Assembly: GCF_001423085.1 (NCBI RefSeq)
Contig: NZ_LMNU01000034.1
Location: forward strand, 233,039-297,038
From: Methylobacterium sp. Leaf125
Lineage (GTDB): Bacteria; Pseudomonadota; Alphaproteobacteria; Rhizobiales; Beijerinckiaceae
Reading direction: 5' to 3'
Length of the DNA: 64,000 nucleotides
Shown here: positions 33,750 to 42,387 of the stretch, piece after piece
Layout of the letters: every line of letters starts with the position of its first letter
How positions within the stretch are numbered: the first letter of the stretch is position 1
Notes under the pieces: generated by a model
The model's database searches: none
What the model was told of the DNA's origin: nothing
The model's input: only the letters and a program-made list of their open reading frames with translations
Made by a program: the position numbers and the translations under genes

Positions 33750-34646
33750 ATGACCCTCGTCGCGATCCTGATAGCAAACGAGAGCCGCCCCGCCATCACC
33801 GATGCGGTCCTGGCCGAGACCCGCGCGGTGATGCGCACCGAGCATCAGCCCCGCATCCTGCACGGGGAGGTCGCGGCCGAAGTCCTGGTCCCGGGCGCGG
33901 AGGCGGATGCGCCGTCCCTGGCGCGCCGCCTGCGCGCGGCGCTGGCCTCCGAGCCGATCGACGTGGCCGTCCTCGACGCCGGGCCGCACCGGCGCAAGCG
34001 CCTGTTCCTGGCCGACATGGATTCGACCATGATCGAGCAGGAATGCATCGACGAGCTCGCCGACACGATCGGCCTGAAGAACCATGTCGCGGCGATCACT
34101 GAGCGCGCCATGCGGGGCGAGATCGCCTTCGGCCCGGCCCTGCGCGAGCGCGTCGCCCTCCTGCGCGACGTGCCGGTGCACAAGATCGACGCGCTGATCG
34201 CCGAGCGGATCACCCTGACGCCGGGCGGCCGCACCCTGGTGCAGACCATGAAGGCGCATGGCAGCCATACCTGCCTGATCTCGGGGGGCTTCACCCTGTT
34301 CACCGGGCCGGTCTCAGCCCGGATCGGCTTCGACGAAGCCCATGCCACCACCCTCGGAGTCCGGGACGGCCGCCTCACCGGCGAGGTCATCGAGCCGATC
34401 GTCGACAAGGCGACGAAGCGCGCCACCCTGATCGCCCTGCGCAGCCGCTTCGGGCTCGAGACCCAGGAGACCCTGGCGGTGGGCGACGGCGCCAACGACC
34501 TCGACATGCTCGGGGAGGCCGGCCTCGGCGTCGCCTTCCGGGCCAAGCCCAAGGTCGCGGCGGCCGCACAGGTGCGGATCGACCACGGCGACCTGACCGC
34601 CCTGCTCTACCTCCAAGGCTATGCCTCGGCCGAATTCGTGGGCTGA
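33750..34646 (+). CDS. serB: Phosphoserine phosphatase SerB
   Basis: The protein has 298 residues from the ATG at 33750. The HAD signature DMDSTMIEQECIDE carries the nucleophile Asp89 and acid/base Asp91; SGGFTLFTGPVSARIG (motif II) and GDGANDLDML (motif III) follow. The N-terminal ACT-like part (residues 1-80) is degenerate. It makes L-serine from phosphoserine, the last step of serine synthesis. Convergent with degP, with a shared hairpin between. Confidence 0.95.
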   Translation: MTLVAILIANESRPAITDAVLAETRAVMRTEHQPRILHGEVAAEVLVPGAEADAPSLARRLRAALASEPIDVAVLDAGPHRRKRLFLADMDSTMIEQECIDELADTIGLKNHVAAITERAMRGEIAFGPALRERVALLRDVPVHKIDALIAERITLTPGGRTLVQTMKAHGSHTCLISGGFTLFTGPVSARIGFDEAHATTLGVRDGRLTGEVIEPIVDKATKRATLIALRSRFGLETQETLAVGDGANDLDMLGEAGLGVAFRAKPKVAAAAQVRIDHGDLTALLYLQGYASAEFVG

Positions 34647-34739
34647 GCCGCTTCTCGCCACGCACGAAGATCAATCGCTGCGGATCGCCTCGCCGCGCAG
34701 GCGGTGCGGGGGGATGGCGTCCCGCCCGTCGAAACGAAA

Positions 34740-34761
34740 CCGCCGCCCTCTGGGGCGGCGG
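34740..34761 (-). terminator. Intrinsic terminator for the hflK-hflC-degP run
   Basis: A 9-bp stem, CCGCCGCCC (34740-34748) with GGGCGGCGG (34753-34761), and a four-base loop. In the minus-strand transcript it is followed by GTTTCGTTTC. It lies 28 bp after the degP stop. Read from the plus strand (after serB) the tail is not T-rich. Confidence 0.75.
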
Positions 34762-34789
34762 CTTCAGAGCGTCTCGCGGCTCGGCAGGA

Positions 34790-36340
34790 TCAGTCGATCC
34801 CGAGGGCCACGAAGCGGACGTCGCCGCTGGCGCTGGCGACGAGGAGCAGGACCGACTTGCGACCGTCCTTCTTCAGCTGGTCGATGCGCTTGCTGACATC
34901 GGCCGGGGCGTTCACCGCCTCCTGCCCGACCTCGACGATGACCTCGCCCGGCTTGATCTGCTTGTCGGCCGCCGTGGAGTTTGGATCGACGCGGGTGACG
35001 AGGACGCCCTTGAGGCCGTCCTTGAGGCTGTAGCGCTTGCGGGCCTCGTCGGTGATGCCCGACAGGTTGAGGCCGAGCACCTGGCGCACGGCGCTCTCGG
35101 GCTCCGGCTGCTTGACGCTGGCGAGCGTCGGCTTCTCGGTGTCCTCAAGGCGGCCGAGGGTGACCGACTTCGTGGTCTCGGCACCCTTGCGGATCACCAG
35201 CACGTCCACCGTCTTGCCGACCGGCGTCGAGGCGACGATCCGGGGCAGGTCGCTGGACGACTTCACCGCCGTGCCGTTGAACTTGACGATGACGTCGCCG
35301 ATCTCGAGGCCGGCGGCCTTGGCCGGGCCCTTCTCGTCGACGCCGGCCACGAGCGCGCCCTTGACCCCGTCCTTCATGTCGAGGGCCTCCGCGGTGGTCT
35401 CGTCGACGTTCTGGATGCGCACGCCGAGCCAGCCGCGGCGGACCTCGCCGAACTCGCGCAGCTGGTCGATGACCTGGGAGGCGTTGTTCGACGGGACCGC
35501 GAAGCCGATGCCGACCGAGCCGCCGGTGGGCGACAGGATCGCGGTGTTGATGCCGATGACCTCGCCGTTCATGTTGAACAGCGGACCGCCGGAATTGCCC
35601 TTGTTGATGGCCGCGTCGGTCTGGATGTAGTTGTCGTACGGACCGGACTCAATGTTGCGGCCCCGCGCCGAGACGATGCCGGCCGAGACCGAGCCGCCGA
35701 GGCCGAACGGGTTGCCGATGGCGATGACCCAGTCGCCCGGGCGCATCTTCTCGGAATCGCCGAACGGCACGGCCTTCAGAGGCTTGCCCGCCTCGGGCTT
35801 CACCCGCAGCACCGCAAGATCGATCTTGGCATCCTTGCCGATGATCTCCGCCTTCAGCTTGGTGCCGTTGTGCAGGATGACCTGGATGTCGTTGGCGTCG
35901 CCGATGACGTGGTTGTTCGTCACCACGATGCCGGAGGCGTCGATGATGAAGCCCGATCCGAGCGAGTTCGACTTGCGCTGCTGCGGCTTCGGCCGGTCGG
36001 CTTCGCTGCGGTCGCCCCCGCCGCGCTGGCCGCGCTTGTTGAAGAACTCCTCGAACAAGTCCTCGAAGGGCGTCCCCTGCGGCAGCTGCGGGCCGGAACG
36101 CGTGTTCGGGCGCGCATCGACGGTGGTCGAGGCCGAGATGTTCACCACCGCATCGGTGACCTGATCGGCGAGGTCGGCGAGGGATTCCGGGCCCTTGGCG
36201 AAGGCCGGAGCCGGGGCGCCCGCCACCGCGAGGGAGGTCGCCAGCGCCGCGGCGGCGAGGGCGGAGCGCAGGCTGCGCTGGAGCGCTCGGGAACGGGGCG
36301 CCCGGACGGCGCTCGCAACGGGAAGCATGGTCGACCTCAT
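34790..36340 (-). CDS. degP: Do-family periplasmic serine protease DegP/HtrA
   Basis: The protein has 516 residues from the ATG at 36340 (an ATG at 36328 is also possible). Signal peptide (SALAAAALATSLAVAGAPAPAFA), trypsin-like domain with triad His144 (VTNNHVIG), Asp174 (DLAVL) and Ser250 (GNSGGPLF), then two PDZ domains at about 310-400 and 420-510. It degrades or refolds misfolded envelope proteins. A charged Gly-rich insert (KRGQRGGGDRSEADRPKPQQR) near residues 102-122 is the variable LA loop. It is the last gene of a run with hflK and hflC, a common Rhizobiales arrangement that couples membrane and periplasmic quality control. Confidence 0.95.
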   Translation of the reverse strand: MRSTMLPVASAVRAPRSRALQRSLRSALAAAALATSLAVAGAPAPAFAKGPESLADLADQVTDAVVNISASTTVDARPNTRSGPQLPQGTPFEDLFEEFFNKRGQRGGGDRSEADRPKPQQRKSNSLGSGFIIDASGIVVTNNHVIGDANDIQVILHNGTKLKAEIIGKDAKIDLAVLRVKPEAGKPLKAVPFGDSEKMRPGDWVIAIGNPFGLGGSVSAGIVSARGRNIESGPYDNYIQTDAAINKGNSGGPLFNMNGEVIGINTAILSPTGGSVGIGFAVPSNNASQVIDQLREFGEVRRGWLGVRIQNVDETTAEALDMKDGVKGALVAGVDEKGPAKAAGLEIGDVIVKFNGTAVKSSSDLPRIVASTPVGKTVDVLVIRKGAETTKSVTLGRLEDTEKPTLASVKQPEPESAVRQVLGLNLSGITDEARKRYSLKDGLKGVLVTRVDPNSTAADKQIKPGEVIVEVGQEAVNAPADVSKRIDQLKKDGRKSVLLLVASASGDVRFVALGID

Positions 36341-36434
36341 GTGTGTCTGGACGGTCTTAGATCGTCCGCGCCGGTCCCCGATCAAGAGTCCGGCGGCGAA
36401 CCAGGGTCCGCCGCCGGCGTGTCATCGGGTCTCG

Positions 36435-37388
36435 TCAGCGGGTGCTGCCCGTCGTCCCGGGCTCGGCCGGAGCCCGGGTGCGGGCGGCCGGCGTCGCCGG
36501 GGTCCGGCCCTGCGGATCGCTGAAGTAGCGGAAGAAGTCCGAGGACGGGCTGATCACGAGCCGCGTGTCGGAGCCCTTCAGCCCGGTCTCGTAGGCCTGC
36601 ATGGAGCGGTAGAAGCTGAAGAAGTCCGCGTCCTTGCCGTAGGCTTCCGCCAGGATCCGGTTCTTGTCGGCGTCGCCCTGGCCGCGCAGGGTCTCGGCCG
36701 TTTGGTTGGCTTCCGAGAGCAGCACGGTGACGTCGCGGTCGGCCTTGGCCTTGATCGTGACCGCGGCCTGCTCGCCGGTGGCCCGGATGTCGGCCGCCTC
36801 GCGCTGGCGCTCCGTCGTCATGCGCTTGTAGACCGCCGAGCTGTTCTGGGCCGGCAGGTCGACGCGGGTCATGCGCAGGTCGACGATCTCGACGCCGAGC
36901 TCCTTGGCCTGCCGGTTCACGTCCGCCTGGATCTGGTTCATCAGCTCGGCGCGCTGGGTCCGGACGATGGCGTCGCGGGTGGAGCGGGCGAGCAGGTTGC
37001 GCAGGGCCGAGTTGGTGAAGCTGGCCAGCAGGGTGTTGGCGCGGGCGATGTTGTTGGCCGACTGGTAGAACTTCAGCGGATCGATGATCCGGTAGCGCGC
37101 GAAGGCATCCACCTCGAGGTTCTGGCGGTCGGTGGTCAGCAGGGTCTGGACCGGCAGGTCGAGGTCGAGCACCCGCTTGTCGAACAGGACGACGTTCTCG
37201 AAGAACGGCAGCTTGAAGTAGAGGCCGGGCTTGTCGGTGCCGGTCTGGTTCAGGACGGCGCGGACGCCGCCGAAGCGGAGCACCAGGGCCTGCTGCATCT
37301 GGCCGACGGTGAAGACCGAGGCGTAGAGGCCGACGACCACGGCGGCGGCCACGATCATCAGGCCGGTGCGGAGGGCTTGGTTGTTCAT
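36435..37388 (-). CDS. hflC: FtsH protease modulator HflC
   Basis: The protein has 317 residues. It has one N-terminal membrane anchor (TGLMIVAAAVVVGLYASVFTV) and an SPFH/band 7 domain (LVLRFGGVRAVLNQTGTDKPGLYFKLPFFENV), then a coiled-coil region rich in Arg and Glu. With HflK it forms a large cage around FtsH in the inner membrane and tunes its proteolysis. Its ATG overlaps the hflK stop by 4 nt. The C-terminus has a Pro/Thr/Ala tail. Confidence 0.94.
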   Translation of the reverse strand: MNNQALRTGLMIVAAAVVVGLYASVFTVGQMQQALVLRFGGVRAVLNQTGTDKPGLYFKLPFFENVVLFDKRVLDLDLPVQTLLTTDRQNLEVDAFARYRIIDPLKFYQSANNIARANTLLASFTNSALRNLLARSTRDAIVRTQRAELMNQIQADVNRQAKELGVEIVDLRMTRVDLPAQNSSAVYKRMTTERQREAADIRATGEQAAVTIKAKADRDVTVLLSEANQTAETLRGQGDADKNRILAEAYGKDADFFSFYRSMQAYETGLKGSDTRLVISPSSDFFRYFSDPQGRTPATPAARTRAPAEPGTTGSTR

Positions 37389-38557
37389 CGGGCCACTCCA
37401 CCGGCAGCGTTGCGGGGACCGAACTCGGTCAGCGGCAGCACCGGCAGCACGCCGGCCGCGCTGGCGCCCGGGCCGGCACCGGCTCCGTTCTGATCGATGA
37501 TCACCTTGTTGACCGAGCCCAGGACCCGCTCCATCGTTTCGAGGAAGATGCGCTCGCGGCTGATGACCGGGGCGACCTTGTAGGATTCGTAGACCTGGCT
37601 GAAGCGGGCGGCCTGTCCGGTCGCGTCGGCCGTCGACTGCGTCTTGTAGGCTTCCGCCGCCTGGATGATCTTCTGGGCCTCACCCTTGGCGAGCGGCACC
37701 TTCTGGCTCTCGTAGGTGCGCGCGTCGTTCTTGGCGCGCTCGGCATCCTGCTGCGCCGCGTTCACGTCGAAGAAGGCGGGCCGCACCTCCGGCGGAGGCT
37801 GCACGCTGACGAGCTGGACCAGCTCGATGCGTACGCCGGCGCCGTACTCGTCGAGGGCCTTCTGGGTGATCTCGCGGACCTCCTGGGCGACGCTCGACTG
37901 CTCGTTGGTGAGGATCGGCTGGATGTTGCGACGGCCGACGACCTCGCGCATCGCGCTCTCGGCGATGGCCTTGATCGTGCCCTCGGGGTTCTCGAGGTTG
38001 AAGACGAAGTCGGACGCCTTCAGGGGATTGATGCGCCACTGCACCTCGAAGTCGAGGTCGACGATGTTCTCGTCGCCCGTGAGCATCAGGCTCTCCTCGG
38101 GCTTGTCGACGGTTCGGCTCTGGTTGCCGAGCCCGGCGCGGTAGCCGATCTGCACGCTGTTGACCTGGCCGACATTCGGCTTGGTCACGGCGCCGATGGG
38201 GGCCGGGAAGTTGTAGTTCAGGCCCTGGCCGGTGGTGCTGAGGTAGCGGCCGAAGACCGTCTCGATGCCGACCTGCTGCGGCGCCACGGTGTAGAAGCCG
38301 GTCGCGAGCCAGACGGCGACCACGATGCCGCCGGCGATCAGGAGGCCGCGGCCGCCGCCGAAGGAGCCGCCCGGGAGCACGCCGCGCAGGCGGTCCTGGC
38401 TGCGTCGCAGGAGTTCCTCGAGGTCGGGCGGGGTCTTGCCGCCACCGCCGCCGCCACCGCCCCACGGGCCACCCCCGCCGCCATTGCCGCCGCCGCCTCG
38501 GCCCCAGGGCCCTCCCCCGTTGCCGCTACCGCCGCCGCTCTGATTGCTCCAAGGCAT
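37385..38557 (-). CDS. hflK: FtsH protease modulator HflK
   Basis: The protein has 390 residues. A strikingly glycine-rich cytoplasmic N-terminus (residues 5-45, runs of Gly with Asn, Pro, Trp), then LRRSQDRLRGVLPGG, a membrane anchor (GLLIAGGIVVAVWLATGFYTV, about 70-90) and an SPFH domain (VFGRYLSTTGQGLNYNFPAPIG). Partner of HflC. The Gly-rich head is typical of HflK but is longer than the E. coli one. A 259-bp gap with a palindrome separates it from folA upstream, so it may have its own promoter. Confidence 0.94.
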   Translation of the reverse strand: MPWSNQSGGGSGNGGGPWGRGGGGNGGGGGPWGGGGGGGGKTPPDLEELLRRSQDRLRGVLPGGSFGGGRGLLIAGGIVVAVWLATGFYTVAPQQVGIETVFGRYLSTTGQGLNYNFPAPIGAVTKPNVGQVNSVQIGYRAGLGNQSRTVDKPEESLMLTGDENIVDLDFEVQWRINPLKASDFVFNLENPEGTIKAIAESAMREVVGRRNIQPILTNEQSSVAQEVREITQKALDEYGAGVRIELVQLVSVQPPPEVRPAFFDVNAAQQDAERAKNDARTYESQKVPLAKGEAQKIIQAAEAYKTQSTADATGQAARFSQVYESYKVAPVISRERIFLETMERVLGSVNKVIIDQNGAGAGPGASAAGVLPVLPLTEFGPRNAAGGVAR

Positions 38558-38774
38558 GCTCGCCGATCTCTCCTGTTCCAGCAGCGTCTGCGCCGCGCAC
38601 GAAGCCCACCCGCGCTCTCCGCCCCGGCCTCCTCAGGAGGCGGGCCGGAACTCCCCCGCGTGGACAAGAGTGTTGATCTCGTCGTGACCCGACCCTGGCA
38701 CCTGCGTGGGCGCCCGGGATCCTGTCAAGATTGCCACTTGGGCATCGGGCGCGGGAAAGACAACCGCACCGGCG

Positions 38775-38790
38775 CCCATTGCGCAATGGG
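38775..38790. promoter_or_regulatory. 16-bp perfect palindrome between folA and hflK
   Basis: CCCATTGCGCAATGGG is a perfect palindrome in the 259-bp gap (38558-38816) between folA and hflK, 27 bp after the folA stop and about 220 bp before the hflK ATG. There is no T-run next to it, so an operator is somewhat more likely than a terminator. Nothing else recognisable is in the gap. Confidence 0.55.
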
Positions 38791-38816
38791 TCGCGCTTCC
38801 ATGGTTTACGGCGCCA

Positions 38817-39314
38817 TCACGCCGTGCGCGCCAGATCGACGAAGCTGAACGCGCAGGCATCGTGCTCGCCGGGGGGATGCGCCTCGCGGTGCGTCTCCCG
38901 GTAGAGGCCGCGGTCGAACGGCGGGAACACCGTGTCGCCCTCGGGCGCCAGATCGACCTCGGTGAGGTGGATGCGCTCGGCCTGGGGCAGCGCCAGGGCG
39001 TAGATCTCGCCGCCGCCCGCCACCATCAGCTCGTCGGCGCCCTCGGCCGCCGCGAGGGCGCCCGCCCAGTCATGCGCCACCGCGACCTCGGGCACCGCGA
39101 AGCCGGGATCGCGGGTGAGCACGATGGTGCGCCGGCCGGGCAGCGGCTTGCCGATCGACGCGAAGGTCTTGCGCCCCATCAGCAGGGGCTTGCCCATGGT
39201 CAGGGCCTTGAACCGGCGCAGGTCGCTGCGCAGCCGCCAGATCAGGTCGTTGTCGCGGCCGATGACGCCGTTGCGGGCGACCGCCGCGATGATCGTGATG
39301 CGGGGGGCCGGCAT
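38817..39314 (-). CDS. folA: Dihydrofolate reductase
   Basis: The protein has 165 residues. ITIIAAVARNGVIGRDNDLIWRL begins the protein, with the acidic active-site residue in the following helix region (DLRRFKALTMG), then LMGRKTFASIGKPLPGRRTIVLTR and AGGGEIYALALPQAERIHLTEV. It reduces dihydrofolate with NADPH. The ATG shares a base with the thyA stop (TGATG), coupling the enzyme that consumes methylene-THF with the one that regenerates THF. Confidence 0.95.
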   Translation of the reverse strand: MPAPRITIIAAVARNGVIGRDNDLIWRLRSDLRRFKALTMGKPLLMGRKTFASIGKPLPGRRTIVLTRDPGFAVPEVAVAHDWAGALAAAEGADELMVAGGGEIYALALPQAERIHLTEVDLAPEGDTVFPPFDRGLYRETHREAHPPGEHDACAFSFVDLARTA

Positions 39315-40108
39315 CAGACGGCCACCGGGGCGCGGATCGCCGGATGGGGGGCGTAGCCCTCGATCGCGACGTCCTCGAAGCGGAAGTCGAACAGCGAGGT
39401 CACGGCGGGATTGAGCACGACGCGCGGCAGCGGCCGCTGCGCCCGCGTCAGCTGCAGCCGGGCCTGTTCGAGGTGGTTCACGTAGAGGTGGGCGTCCCCG
39501 AGGGTATGGATGAAGTCGCCGGGCCTCAGGCCTGTCACCTGAGCGATCATCGCGGTCAGGAGGGCGTAGCTCGCGATGTTGAAGGGCACGCCGAGGAAGA
39601 CGTCCGCCGAGCGCTGGTAGAGCTGGCACGAGAGCCGCCCCTCGGCGACGTAGAACTGGAACAGGCAGTGGCAGGGTGCTAGCGCCATCCGGTCGAGGTC
39701 GGCCGGGTTCCAGGCCGAAACGATGAGGCGCCGGGAATCCGGGTTGCGCCGGATCTCATCGAGCACCCAGGCGATCTGGTCGACGCTGCCGCCGTCGGGC
39801 TTGGCCCAGGAGCGCCACTGGTGGCCGTAGACCGGCCCGAGGTCGCCGTTCGCATCCGCCCACTCGTCCCAGATGCTGACGCCGTTGGCCTGGAGGGCGC
39901 GCACGTTGGTGTCGCCCGTGAGGAACCACAGCAGTTCGTGGATGATCGAGCGCAGGTGCAGCTGCTTCGTGGTGACGAGGGGAAAGCCCTCCGCGAGGTC
40001 GAAGCGCATCTGATGCCCGAACACCGAGAGGGTGCCGGTGCCGGTCCGGTCGTCCTTGCGCACCCCGTCCTGCAGGATGCGTTCGAGAAGCTGGTGATAG
40101 GCGTGCAT
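39314..40108 (-). CDS. thyA: Thymidylate synthase ThyA
   Basis: The protein has 264 residues from the ATG at 40108, identical in length to E. coli ThyA. The nucleophile Cys146 lies in LAPCHCLFQFYV; DRTGTGTLSVFG, WDEWADANGDLGPVYGHQWRSW and FNIASYALLTAMIAQ are diagnostic. It makes dTMP from dUMP with methylene-tetrahydrofolate. An upstream extension to 40195 in the same frame is not conserved. Presence of ThyA with adjacent folA means this organism does not rely only on flavin-dependent ThyX. Confidence 0.96.
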   Translation of the reverse strand: MHAYHQLLERILQDGVRKDDRTGTGTLSVFGHQMRFDLAEGFPLVTTKQLHLRSIIHELLWFLTGDTNVRALQANGVSIWDEWADANGDLGPVYGHQWRSWAKPDGGSVDQIAWVLDEIRRNPDSRRLIVSAWNPADLDRMALAPCHCLFQFYVAEGRLSCQLYQRSADVFLGVPFNIASYALLTAMIAQVTGLRPGDFIHTLGDAHLYVNHLEQARLQLTRAQRPLPRVVLNPAVTSLFDFRFEDVAIEGYAPHPAIRAPVAV

Positions 40109-40216
40109 CGCGGCTCCGAGGCGGGGGTCCCCGGAATACTCCGAAGCGCCGGGGCTGGCGAGGTGGCGGGCCGGGGCGTCAACAGGTCGTGCCATCGCCC
40201 CGCCTCCGCGCCGGCC

Positions 40217-41044
40217 TCAGCCGACGGCCGGCCCCAGCACGTAGGCGATCATCGCGAGGTTGCTCCAGGCGTGGAGCAGGATGCCTGGCCAGAGCCGGCC
40301 GCTGCGCCAGCGCACCCAGCCGAGGATGAGCGCCAGGGGGATGAGCGAGACCGGCCGGGCGAAGCCCGCGGGGGTGAGGTGCGCGCCGGCGAAGAGCAGG
40401 GCCGTCGCCAGGATCGCGCCCCGCGCCGTGAAGGTCTCCCGCGCCCGGGCGAACAGGGCCCCGCGCATCAGCAGTTCCTCCGCCACCGGGGCCAGGACGA
40501 GCACGTAGGCGAACCACAGGGCCGCCGCGGCCGGGGTGAGGCCCGGCGACAGGGCGGTGTGCCGGCCGATCGGCATCCGGAACAGCTCGGCGCTGCCGGT
40601 CACCCAGGTGATGTGGAGCACGGGCCAGACCAGCAGGATCACGGCGAAGCGGCGCACCGACAGGCCCGGGGCGCCGGCCCCCCAGGGCGGGGGCACCGGC
40701 GGGACCAGGGCCAGGGTCCGGCGCCAGGCCGCGCCGTCGCGCCAGCGCACCGCCCCCACGACCAGGAGGGCGAGGACCAGCTGCCGCACCACGTCCACGG
40801 AGAGTTCCCGCAGGGCGAGCTGGCGGGGATGCAGGCGCGGACGGTCCCCGCCCAGGACGGCGACGCCGTCGATCCAGTCGCCGCCCACCCGCACGATCAC
40901 CAGGGCGAGGAGGGTCGCCACCGCCAGGGCCAGGAACGCCGCGAAGGCCAGCCCGACCAGCGCCGCCGCGGCGCCGAGGCCGGTGCGGACCCGGGACGGC
41001 CGCGGCCGTGCGGGGGCGGACCCGCCTGCCGGCACCTCGGGCAT
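40217..41044 (-). CDS. CPBP family intramembrane metalloprotease
   Basis: The protein has 275 residues from the ATG at 41044, with about seven hydrophobic segments. Motif 1 APVAEELLMRG, motif 2 FAGAHL and motif 3 LLHAWSNLA give the conserved Glu-Glu, His and His/Asn set of CAAX-protease/bacteriocin-processing (Abi) enzymes. Bacterial members are variously linked to bacteriocin immunity or to protein processing in the membrane; the target is unknown. It precedes thyA by 108 bp on the same strand. Confidence 0.88.
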   Translation of the reverse strand: MPEVPAGGSAPARPRPSRVRTGLGAAAALVGLAFAAFLALAVATLLALVIVRVGGDWIDGVAVLGGDRPRLHPRQLALRELSVDVVRQLVLALLVVGAVRWRDGAAWRRTLALVPPVPPPWGAGAPGLSVRRFAVILLVWPVLHITWVTGSAELFRMPIGRHTALSPGLTPAAAALWFAYVLVLAPVAEELLMRGALFARARETFTARGAILATALLFAGAHLTPAGFARPVSLIPLALILGWVRWRSGRLWPGILLHAWSNLAMIAYVLGPAVG

Positions 41045-41473
41045 CGGCGCCCCATCATCGGGCTTCAAATGCTGCGGCACTCCCACTATAATCAAGGCGT
41101 TGGCCGAAAGGCTCGGCGAGGACGGGGATCCGGCGGTGCCGGAACGGCTTCGAGACCCGAACGGTAACCCGGCAGCCCCTCTCCGGACCACGGGCTTTTG
41201 GACGCAAGGGTCCGAGGCTCGACAGGCCCCGGGTTTTGGCGGAAGCTCGGTCCGTTGCAGGGATCTCGGTCAGTGCCGCGCCGGGCAGCCGCCGCGTCGC
41301 GGATCGTTCGGGGCGGGCGTCCCCGATGGGGCGGAAGCCCGGATGGCCGCGACGGCTGTTCAGGCAGGGTTCTGGGAGGGCCGGGCATCGGCGTTCCCAT
41401 TCGATTTTCATCCGACCCGGAGCGCCATCGCGGCGTGTGACGGCGGGCAGTGACCGGGCATAAGCGACCGCAG
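41045..41473. other. Divergent intergenic region, CPBP gene / sspB
   Basis: This 429-bp region has several open frames with no recognisable protein. TATAAT occurs at 41087-41092 and its complement gives a TTATAG on the other strand 40-50 bp before the CPBP ATG, so promoter activity near that end is plausible. No RNA gene or repeat was recognised. Confidence 0.4.
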
Positions 41474-42127
41474 ATGGCAGACGACCTGATCCGCTACGAT
41501 CTTCTGGTGCAGGACGCGCTGCGCGGCGTGGTGCGCAAGGTGCTGACCGACGCGGCCCGCGAGGGGCTCGCGGGCGAGCACCACTTCTACGTCTCGTTCC
41601 GTACCGAGGCGCCGGGCGTGCGCATGTCGCAGCGCCTGCGCGAAAAATACCCGCAGGACATGACGATCGTGCTCCAGCACCAGTTCTGGGACCTCGGCGT
41701 CAACGAGCACACCTTCGAGGTCGGGCTGTCCTTCTCCGGAGTGCCCGAGCGCCTGCTGGTGCCCTTCGACGCCCTGACGGGCTTCTTCGACCCTTCCGTC
41801 CAGTTCGGCCTGAAGTTCGACCTCAGCGAGGGCACGGAGACGGCCGCCTCCGAGGAGGATTCGGAGGAGGCGCCGGCCCTGGCCGGCAAGACCCCGCCCC
41901 GCGGTGCCGCCTCGGAGCCCACCGAGATCAAGCCGAAGAGCACGGGCCTCGCCACCATCGGCAGCGCCGTCCCCAAGATCGGCTCCGGCACCGCACCGGC
42001 CCCCGCCGCCCAGGCCGCGAAGTCGGAGGACGGGTCCGAATCGAAGCCGGCGGCCAAGAAGGCCGAGGACGGCAGCGAGACCAGCGCCGAGGTCGTCAGT
42101 CTCGACGCCTTCCGCAAGAAGAGCTGA
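41474..42127 (+). CDS. sspB: ClpX adaptor SspB, alphaproteobacterial type
   Basis: The protein has 217 residues from the ATG at 41474. The folded substrate-binding domain covers about residues 1-125 (YDLLVQDALRGVVRKVL, FYVSFRTEAPGVRMS, MTIVLQHQFWDLGV, FSGVPERLLVPFDALTGFFDPSVQFGLKF). A long disordered acidic/Ala-rich linker leads to the C-terminal ClpX-binding tail VVSLDAFRKK. It delivers ssrA-tagged proteins to ClpXP; the alpha form is known from Caulobacter. Confidence 0.92.
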   Translation: MADDLIRYDLLVQDALRGVVRKVLTDAAREGLAGEHHFYVSFRTEAPGVRMSQRLREKYPQDMTIVLQHQFWDLGVNEHTFEVGLSFSGVPERLLVPFDALTGFFDPSVQFGLKFDLSEGTETAASEEDSEEAPALAGKTPPRGAASEPTEIKPKSTGLATIGSAVPKIGSGTAPAPAAQAAKSEDGSESKPAAKKAEDGSETSAEVVSLDAFRKKS

Positions 42128-42272
42128 CCGGAGCAGCGCCGACGCGGACGCTCACCGGGAAAACCGAACCGTCGGTCCGGGTCGCCGCAAGCGAGCCCCG
42201 GACCTGCGGGCGCGCGCCGGAGGCGTGCAAGCCCGAGCCGCCGAGGGCTTCAAGTCCTGAACCCCGTGCGGG

Positions 42273-42310
42273 TCTGAATCCCCGGCGCCGCCGTGCGCCC
42301 CCGGGATGAC
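42273..42310 (-). repeat. Palindromic intergenic repeat, copy 2
   Basis: On the minus strand it runs from GTCATCCCGGGGG to CCGGGGATTCAGA with a GC-rich loop, closely similar to 20825-20863 in ends and length. It lies in the 260-bp gap between sspB and the convergent P450 gene; the rest of that gap shows nothing recognisable. Confidence 0.6.
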
Positions 42311-42387
42311 GCGGTGCTGGGCGCGGGTACTGCCCCCAACACCGCCTGGATCGAGGCGACGGCCCTTCGGACAGGACAGCGCGTCCT

